Below are positions 14,001 to 23,900 of a stretch of 64,000 nt of DNA, piece by piece. How positions within the stretch are numbered: the first letter of the stretch is position 1; each line of letters begins with the position of its first letter. Location: contig JAPTHN010000001.1 in NCBI GenBank assembly GCA_026936325.1, positions 98,037,859 through 98,101,858 of the forward strand, given 5' to 3'. The notes beneath the pieces were generated by a model. The model saw only the letters and a list, made by a program, of their open reading frames with translations. It had not been told where the DNA came from and searched no databases. The stretch is from Platynereis dumerilii. Taxonomy: Eukaryota; Annelida; Polychaeta; Phyllodocida; Nereididae. Made by a program: the position numbers and the translations under genes.

Positions 14001-17000
14001 AAGGCAAGAAATGGAAGAAGAAGAACAACAACAACAAAGGCAATCAGCAGGTAGCTTACACTTGATTGCCAGAATAGACTGCCATCATTGATGGTAATCA
14101 TTGATGGTCATCATTGATAGGGAATGTATGTTTGTCAATAGAAAATTAACATAGAAACAGTCATATTATCACCCATTCAGAAATGGGAATGAAAGTTATG
14201 AAAAACAAATGAGCTGCTTTGTTAAAAACTTACCAGAAGTGTAGATATTTCCCTAAACAAAACTTTAATAGCTTTGCAATGTACTTTTGTGTCTTCCTGT
14301 GTCTTTAAGGACAATAAATAGCTTGATTGAAAAAGTTCTGTGCAACAGCATGATCACACCAGCCATATAAGCCCCAAGAGGCCACCTAGTGTAATTGAAA
14401 TGCAACACTGTCAATCTCCATCTAGTGGATACACAATGAACTATTGGCAAAATGCATGGAGATTTATGCATTTGCAAGTGAAATACAGCAATTTAATACA
14501 GATCTAAGTATAATAATTGTTTGAAAATGTGGCATGTCGCATTATAAAGGTTTAGTTCACTTGACTGACAGGTAGGCAATGTGGAAATACGACGATAGCA
14601 GCTGCTACTTGAGCTCATGTGATGATGAGTTAGCAGACAGCAAGTGTGTACGTACAAACATTTAGTGTGGCAACAGGATCCTGACAACTTCTAGTGTGTC
14701 TAGAGACTAGCCTCCTGCTAGTCTAATGACACTGGTCTCCATAGAGACCCACATGATTGATAAGGTCCCCGTGACCAACCAGAGACTCATTGGTATGATT
14801 ACTGTTGCCTATTGCTATCCCATTGTGTAAATTGTGATTGATTCTCTTTTTGATGTTGTGATCTGTCTCTAGGTTTCCATGCTGTGTGAACGCGACTGGA
14901 ATTTTTGGGGATACCAGTAGTGACTTAGTCTCTACTTATGGCTCTCCTAGAGGCTATCCCCATTAATTTCACTCTCATTCCCACTCCATTCCGTTCTGGT
15001 AGCTCTTTCCCTATAGCGGGTTTACCATACAGTATTATTGCATTATGTTGCGCGCTTCTCTTCATGTTCTTTAACTTGTATTTCTCATGTACTTTAGGGT
15101 GGCCCAAAAAATAAAATTTTTGATTTCCTATTCGCACACCCCCTCATTTTAGGAGAAATAGTGAAAAAAGCACCCTGTAAAAATTTCAAGAAAATCGGTC
15201 AAGTCTTAGTGGTCTCTCAAGGCCCCTCCATTCTTAGCAAAAAGGAAAATTTCAACCATTTTCGCCAATACGCGGTTCCTCATAACTTAGTCAGTTTGTA
15301 CAGCACTGCATTCTCATTGCCATGGTTGGATAGGTCTCAAAAAGAGCTTCAATTTGCATACCAACATTACTGGTCTAAGATAAAATCTCAACTCCCATGG
15401 TCTTTTCAGTTTACACTTTTCATGAATGAAATTGTTGCGACCAATCCTAATAAAAGCCAGGCTTTAATTTTTTTTCACTGTAAATTGCTCTGATACTTAT
15501 TTTCCCAGTTCCAGAATGACCAAATATTAAAAAAAAAATATTTTTGATCATGGGAATGCCCGGTTTATGAGTGATGAAATTTTATGTTGAAGTTAGTCAC
15601 AAACTCATCAAATAGCAGGGGGGAATTGTAGTATTTCAAATTCATATCTTCATCCAAATTTATTACAGGGCAACATGATGGGTACCACTTGAAAGACAAT
15701 ATTCTTATGTTTTACATGGTATAAATCATGTTGTGCTATATTTAACTCTTATGAAGTTAAACTATGAAATGAAACAGCCCCTCTCCCATGTTTTCAGCAC
15801 TTAAAACAAAATCTAACATTAAAACTTTACAGCTCATAAAGCGGGTTTCTCCATAGTAAAAAAAGAAGTTTTATGTTTTATCGGGTCATCCTGCCTTTTG
15901 GAGAATAAGAACATGTTACTTGACAGTGAAATTTAATGGAAATCTTTTCTTGAACAGGTTTAGTCATTCAGAAACACTTTCACGTATAAGCGCTGTTAGC
16001 TGAAGAGTCCATTGGAGTTAAGATATCATCCTAGACCATTAATGTTGGTATGCAAATTGAAGCTAATTTTGAGACCTTTACAACCATGGCAATTAGAATG
16101 TTGTACATTAAAAATTGACGAAGTTGTGGCAAACCGCGTATTGGCAAAAATGGTTGAAATGTTTCTTTTTTGTGAGAATTGAGGGGCCTTGAGAGACCAC
16201 TTAGACTTGACTGATTTTCATGAAATTTTAACTAGGTGCTTTTTTCACCATTTCTCCTAAAATGAGGGGGTGTGCGATGTGAATTTCAGAAAAAAATATT
16301 TTCCTGTACATTTTTAGGCCACCCTAATGTACTTAAATCTCATGTTGCTTAGACCTCATGTTGCTTAGATTTGAAGTTGCTTAGATTTGTATTTCCCATT
16401 GTACATATTTTGAACTGTCGAAAATTTTCTAACTTGGTAACATTATGTATGTTTTATAGATATGTTTCCTTACTGTCTAAACTGTACTTAACTTTATCAT
16501 TCTTTGTAAGAGGCTATACGCCTACACGTCAACTCTAGTTAAATTTTAAAATAAACAAAATTTATTAATCCCAACTTTATGCCTCCTTGTTTGTTCAGCA
16601 AAAATTCAACAATTGGGCTCCACAATTGGTTTTTTGCTGTCAAACAAATATAATTAATCCTTCTCAGGGAAAACCCTCCTGGGGGGCCTCTCAAGCTTCT
16701 CCCTTCAGTACCTCTTAAAATACCATGTGACCACCAACAGCCAATCACCATCCTTCTTCCCGCATCCTCCAGACGCCATATTGAAAATACTTTCACAACA
16801 CAAACACAGCCTCCAAGAATCTCCATCTTTTACCCAGAATTTCAAACCCCACCCTTCCCTCCCTCTTTTCTCATAACCACTTTTCTCATAACAGGCTCTC
16901 CTAGAGGCTATCCCCATTCATTTCACTCTCATTCCCACTCCATTCCGTTCTGGTAGCTCTTTCCCTATAGCGGGTTTACCATACAGTATTATTGCATTAT

Positions 17001-20000
17001 GTTGCGCGCTTCTCTTCATGTTCTTTAACTTGTATTTCTCATGTACTTAAATCTCATGTTGCTTAGACCTCATGTTGCTTAGATTTGAAGTTGCTTAGAT
17101 TTGTATTTCCCATTGTACATATTTTGAACTGTCGAAAATTTTCTAACTTGGTAACATTATGTATGTTTTATAGATATGTTTCCTTACTGTCTAAACTGTA
17201 CTTAACTTTATCATTCTTTGTAAGAGGCTATACGCCTACACGTCAACTCTAGTTAAATTTTCAAATAAACAAAATTTATTAATCCCAACTTTATGCCTCC
17301 TTGTTTGTTCAGCAAAAAAGTCATTGAACACTTCAAAAAGGTTAAAATTTCAGTTGTTACGATTCTCGATTAGGGCTTGTGAGGGTTGTACAATTTTGAC
17401 CAATTGGAATAACCTATATGGATTAATGGGAAGTTTTGTGAGAGACCACTGTCATGGGCAACAAAATAATTTAGAATCACATTATCCGTCTCCAAATAGT
17501 TTGTTATTTTATTATTGCATGCAAACATCTCTACTGTTCGAAAATAACTTCAATCGAACCATAACTTTAATATGACTTACTGTTAAGACAGTGGCAATAA
17601 TAGCGAAGACCAAGAAAGCTGTCTCATTGCTGATGTCCACAGACAACAGAGGGATGTCCAGGTTCTTCTTGGCATCGAGACCTCGTTTTATGTCGGCGTA
17701 TGTCCACCACAGGAATGCAGTTCCCACTGAAAATTCAAACAGAATATCAAAGTTGTACAATATCATAATTTAGTTATTTTAGTATACTAGTTTGGCTTAC
17801 GATTAAATACCATCATAGCACAACAAAGAGACTGTTATTAGGTTGGTTGCATCATCAGACCAAGCTTCAATCAGCTTAATGGTCAACAGGGTAAACATTC
17901 TTAATTTCTCACAGGAACAAATTTTCTGAATGTCACACTTAAGTACATATTTCTATTAGTAGCAACTTCACTTACACCATCTTACGAGTTCTACATTAGA
18001 TACTACAATGAAGCCGTGTCACTGAAAGTAGAAACTCACCTATACTTCCAATCACGGCAAGCACAACAATCACCCAGACAATGACGGAAGCAAGGTATCT
18101 GATCATCAACACCATGAGGGCAGAAATTGCTGAAAATGTAACAAATAACTAGTATAACTGATATTGCCGTACGGCAATATCGGATAATCCCCCGCGCCCC
18201 CCCCTTGTCTCCCCTGCCCTGTTTACTCCCTCCTTCCAGTTCATGGCCGTCATGATGAATTCTTCATACCATGTATGAACGTAGTAATCTTGCTGGTGCA
18301 TATGCCTATGAAATGTCGTGGCAGGCACAAGGTCAGCTGCTGGGAAAGGTGGCAGTGAGATAGTATATACCCGATGGCTGACTAACATGCATCTGTGAAT
18401 TATTTTTTTAGCTCTATTTTACCAGCAAGGTATTGGAGATAGGAGGATGCCCTTATACCACAAAATAGGGCAAAAAATTAGCAACATGTACATTCAGATT
18501 TAAGTGATCTGAAACAATAGTTCATGAGTTATAATTGAATATATAAAATCATTTATTTGAAATTGGCTATTCAGGAGAGGTATATTCCCTTGAGGGACAG
18601 TAAAGGCCATAATTTTACGCATCTTTTGGTATTAATTTCATGAAATTTGAACAACCAGAAGCTGAGCTATGTACATTTCAATTTTGAAATGAAAAAAATT
18701 CTCTAGGAAAAACTATTTGATGTAGATAATTGATCTTTGGGGACAGTATGGAGGGCTGACATGAGTAGCCCACATAAAATAATGATGGACGTGCATGAAG
18801 AATTATATTGACTTTTTGAGCCGAAAAGGTTTTTTGGGCCTAAAAAGTGACATGAAATTTTCAATGTCCGACGCGATTCTACGCCGCGCGTCTGACACTA
18901 TTATGCTATACACCATTGGAAAGCTGAGAAACAGACCTTTCTTGTGATATGTGAAACTGGTCTGTAGCTGCAATAGGGACTGAGATATGGCCACTTGAAG
19001 TTTGAGTTTTTGTGCGTCCGTAGCGCACAGACCGTTTGTCCGAGCGGTCCGTAACTTTGTGAAGTTGGTACACTAGGGTAGGTCTGTAAGTGTACCTACT
19101 TTCAGCTTTCTACGAGCATTCCTTCCCTGTTTTTCCAAAAAATTTCAGTCAATTTTCGAGATGTCCAATTTTCAAAAAATCATATCTTGAAATGTATTCA
19201 TGATATCTTCACAAGACGCCTTTCAGACCTGAAGACTTAGTCAAGGTATCTTAGGAAAAATCAACAGGTCTCAGTTATGCTTAGGTTCTCAGAAACCTGC
19301 GCCGGAAATTTTTTTTATATTTTCCTCATAACTCATAAGTGTCATGAAATTTGATCATGAAATTTCGTGTAAAGTAGCACGCAATGGAGTTGCATAATTA
19401 CGCTTGACTTGTATAACAGTATCTGTAATAGTTTTGAAGTAAACGCACTTTTTCTGAGCTGAATAATAATAAGAATAATAACTAGTATAACTGATATTGC
19501 CGTACGGCAATATCGGATAATCCCCCGCGGGCCCCGTATTACCCCCAGGCCTGCATACGCTTTTTTGAAATTCATGTCCACTATTTTTGTGTATGTCCCC
19601 TGGCCTGGTTTTTGGGGGATGAACTATGATTCCAAGAGGGCACATCACATCCTGCCTGCCCTAATAAGTCTATTACACTATTACACAATAAAACAGCCTA
19701 TGTGAAACCCTTATATGCATCATACCCTTTCAATGTACAATGTATATTATTCGCTAGTTCAGCTGCTTTGACAGTACAGTAAGGTTAGGTCTTGTAAAAG
19801 GTGGCACTGAGACAGGATGGCCCCGACTGCAGACCACTTGCATCTGTTAAAAGTTTGAAATTTTTTTTTTTTCGAGATAAGTCGATGTGTTTATACCACA
19901 AAATAGGCCAAAAAATTAGCAACATGATTTATGAGTTGTAACTGATTTGAAGCAGTAAGTCATGAGTTATGATTGAATATGTAAAATGATCTATGTAAAA

Positions 20001-20898
20001 TAGGGTGTTTGTGTGAGGTGAATGCCCTTACGCAAGTCAAAAGCCTGTAATTTTACGCATCTTTTGGTGTTAATTTCATGAAATTTGAATAAGTAGAAGC
20101 TGAGCAATTTACGTTTCAATTTTGAAATTAAAAAAATTCTCTAGGAAAAAGTATTTGATGTAGGCAAATTTCCTTTTGGCACAATAAGGAGGCGCAACCT
20201 GGGTAGCCTGCATAAATTATTGATGAACATCCATGAAGTACTTCATAGATTTTTTAGCCTAAAACACTTTTGTGAGTGCAAAAAGTGACATGAAATTTTC
20301 AATGTCCGACGCGATTCTACGTCGCGCGTCTGACACTATAATGCTATACACCATTGGAAAGCTGAGAAACAGACCTTTCTTGTGATATGTGAAACTAGTC
20401 TGTAGCTGCGATAGGGACTGAGATATGGCCACTTGAAGTTTGAGTTTTTGGGCGTCCGTAGCGCAGAGACCGTTTGTCCGAGGGGTCCGTAACTTTGTGA
20501 AGTTGGTACACTAGGGTAGGTCTGTAAGTAAACCCATTTTCAGCTTTCTACGAGCATTCCTTCCCTGTTTTTCAAAAAATTTGCAGTAAATTTTCGGGAT
20601 GTTGAATTTTCAAAAATTCATATCTTGAAGTGTGTTCAAGAAATCTCCTCGAGACGCCTTTCCGCACTGGAGACTTTGTCAAGGTATCTTAGAAAAAATC
20701 AACAGGTCTCAGTTATGCTTAGCTTCTCAGAAACCTGCGCCGGAAATTTTTTTCATATTTTCCTCATAACTCATAAGTGTCATAAAATTTGATCATGAAA
20801 TTCCGTGGAAAGTAGCGCGCAATGGAGTCGCATATTACCCTTTACTTGTAACGTAGTATCTGTAATAGTTTTGAAGTAATCGCAGTTTTCCTGACTGC

Positions 20899-20929
<31 letters not shown>

Positions 20930-23900
20930 GGTAATCGAAGAATATCAATATAATCCCCCGCCGCTGCGCGAGCGGGGGATTATAATAATAATAGTAAAAC
21001 GAAGAATATCAATATAATCCCCCGCCGCTGCGCGAGCGGGGGATTATAATAATAATTTTTCATTATTACGCTCGTATAAGCAGTTCATTTACAGTACCTA
21101 CTTTTACGTCTCACGGCAATACCGAATAAAACCGGTTTTAGATATGTGGTAGCTAATTCAGTCAGATAATTGAGCCAAAATTACAAATACAAATTTCATT
21201 TGTAAAATACCTATGGTTCTCAAAAATTTAGTTTGAAAGCAAATAATCGCAGATAATTACACTCAAATTACAGACATAAATTCCGTTTGTAAAATACCTC
21301 TTATTCTAACAATTCAATTAATGAAACCAGATATTGCATATTCAATATTGACTTACCAAGGGCAATCAGACAAAGACCGATCATCTCCTTCCAAGTGGTG
21401 ACAATATCACTGATGACCTTTCGGAAGATGTCATCAGCGTTGAGGAATGCCGTCACATTGTGAACAATGCTCTCAGCTTTGTCCTTGATCTTGGCTGGGT
21501 CAGGAACACAGCGATTCAACACAGACACACTGGAACCAAGATGGATATGGTGATAATTGTTCAAGGGTTTTAGTTGTCATATTGTGTATCACAAAGTGTC
21601 AGAGCGCATGGCAATCAGGGTTACATGCATGCAAGTAAACTGGTAAGAGCTGCAAAATTTATCGAAGGACCCATAGATTGCGTTTTAAATAGCTTTTTAG
21701 TTTTTACCTACCAATTTCCGATTCCTAAAAACTTAGTGGAGTGTAGATGACTGTTGATCTGAGAGCCTAGTTTTAACCAAATAATTATTCAGTGCAAAAT
21801 GTAGTGAAGTGTAATGGGATTAAGATTTTTTTTATCAAAAGTAAAGAAGACTGATACAGTTCCCTAGACATCTCCAATAGTAATTAGTAAGCAATATACT
21901 ACTGTTTCGAAATTTAAGGTCTTAGATCATGTATGCTAAGCTGAAGTTTATGTTGGGTGTGAAGATCTGTTTTCTGAATGCAGCTTCATCATTCAAGCCG
22001 TTTTGAGCATTTGAAGTGCAATTTTATGAAAGAGAACACATTTTTGACTACAAAGCTAACTACATCCAGATGTTATAAAGTTGACGAGTACAAAATATAT
22101 TCGCGGAGACTAGCACGGGGTTGACTACGATTATAAATATTGGAATACAATGTATGGAAAACATATTATACAAATGAGAGAACGTGATGGCAACTAACTT
22201 TTCACATACCGGGTATACTTTGTTCAGACACAAACAGTAGGATAATATTCATATTATGATATTATTATGATCCCTACGATTCCTTCATGCATTCAGTTCA
22301 CAATAACATTTCGAACACATTATACTATTAGGTTTTATAGGCATGCAATAATGGGACAAAATACAGACTACTTTTGTAATAACATTCCTGGTTCACCAGG
22401 CCCTACGTAAGTTGCAAATTAAATTACATTCCAGGATTCAATTATGTGATTTTTCAGGATATTTCAGTGACTGTGGGGAACCACACATCCCAGCCCATGC
22501 TACTTCGTCCCTGGGCCCACACTCTCCTATACAGCAAGAATGGGCCATCGTAAGATTTTTGCAAGACACATTCGTAAAGAATCCATATTGAGCAGCACCT
22601 GTTACCTGTTATTATAAATCGTTAACTGGTGGCTGGAGGGGTGCGGTTGGCAATTTCACCTTTCAAATATGATGCTTTCCTTGTGATGCAATACTAAGTC
22701 TTATTGCTTTTATGAATTGAAAAAACAACGTAACTCTAGTGAAAATCACAGCAGAGTGCTCTTAAAAACTTCCTTAGATGCATCTTAAAAAGCCAAGCAG
22801 GAACAAAGTTCAACAAACACCAGCTGCAGAGACTGGCAAGTGCTAATGGCTCCATTTATAAACAAAATAAATCAGATCTTCTCAGAAAGTGACTTTGGTG
22901 TGTGGATAGATGTCTTGTTGTAAATGCGGAAAAAAAAACTTAAATAGATAAATCATAAATACTTGAAAAATACAAGGGGTCATAAGGAGATTAAGGGACT
23001 AGGGATTCACTAAGGAAGCTTTATTTCACTATGAAAAACAATTTGAAGAACGTAAGAACATCCTCAACTTACCCACTTGCAATAACATAGAAATATACAA
23101 GAGTTTTCAATAGCAATCAACAAAGGGCTTAATTGCATAACATAAAACCGCATAATGTCGAAGAAAATGAAAGAATTTAGAATTTCATGAAATAAAATTG
23201 CAATCATTAGGCAAACCATCACAATTCCAAAATCCAGATTAATTTGCAGAATCAGGAAAGAGCAGTTCTCATCATACACAACAATAGTGACTGATACAAG
23301 CACAAATCCTTCTTGAAAGTACTCACCTGGCATAGACAGGCAGCTCAGGACACGGCCCGACTCTGTCATAATTCTGGCTGAGGTAATCTTTGGGATCGAT
23401 GTCATATCTACAGAGACGAGAGCCCGTGACTTGAGTGAAGTTTTGGACCTCTCTGGGAGTCGTGAGCTTAGTGTCGGGACAGACAGACACACAGATCTGA
23501 ACGGAATCAAACGGGTCAAGGATGTCGAGGAAGAAGACATTGGGGCGCCCACTCTGGTCCATTCCATTGCGAGAAATGTTCAAGGTCTTGGCGTTGGGCT
23601 GGTTGCAGATGTTGCCGTAGCTGTCATAACCGTGGATCAAGCGAGTTGAGTCGCCTTCGATGATGGAGAACACGGCAATGTAGATCTGAAAGTGAAATTC
23701 AAAGCAGAAATCGAACACTTGCACATCATAATCAGATAATACATTTTACAATGAACAGGAATGCCTTGTATTTCATTTCACAACACATACCATTTAAGGC
23801 TAATGAAATTGTATTACGTATACCCAGATAGCAACTTTGATTCAATTCTTTCATCCCAACACTCACTTCCAGAATTTCGAGGAATTTTAACTGTTCAGTA

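Larger units (their letters stand above)
7061..17317 (+). mobile_element. Ngaro-type tyrosine-recombinase (DIRS-order) retrotransposon in SLC44A1 intron
   Basis: The element shows the split-direct-repeat layout of Ngaro elements: A1 (from 7061), coding region, B1 (14940-16603), A2 (16604-16893), B2 (16894-17317). Coding parts in order: SGNH hydrolase, a 153-bp repeat block, gag with zinc-binding motif, RT-RNase H, tyrosine recombinase, then a hairpin repeat array. No methyltransferase and no long terminal inverted repeats were seen, which argues against DIRS1 and for Ngaro. B1 and B2 differ at 2 of about 424 positions by eye, and the shared A1/A2 start shows no difference over about 228 bp, so the copy is young. 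It looks close to whole with about one or two breaks. A 1.23-kb hAT-like element is inserted in B1. It lies in the opposite orientation to the host gene and turns a ~390-bp intron into 10.6 kb. No target duplication is evident, as expected for this order. Confidence 0.88.

Noticed and set aside
15161-15493. 110-codon frame inside the hAT-like element
   Set aside because: It lies in a long inverted-repeat arm and has no transposase motif; the element is non-autonomous.
7061-17317. Classification as DIRS1 or PAT element
   Set aside because: No inverted terminal repeats and no methyltransferase region were seen. Split direct repeats also occur in PAT, but the lack of methyltransferase and the presence of a hydrolase ORF favour Ngaro.
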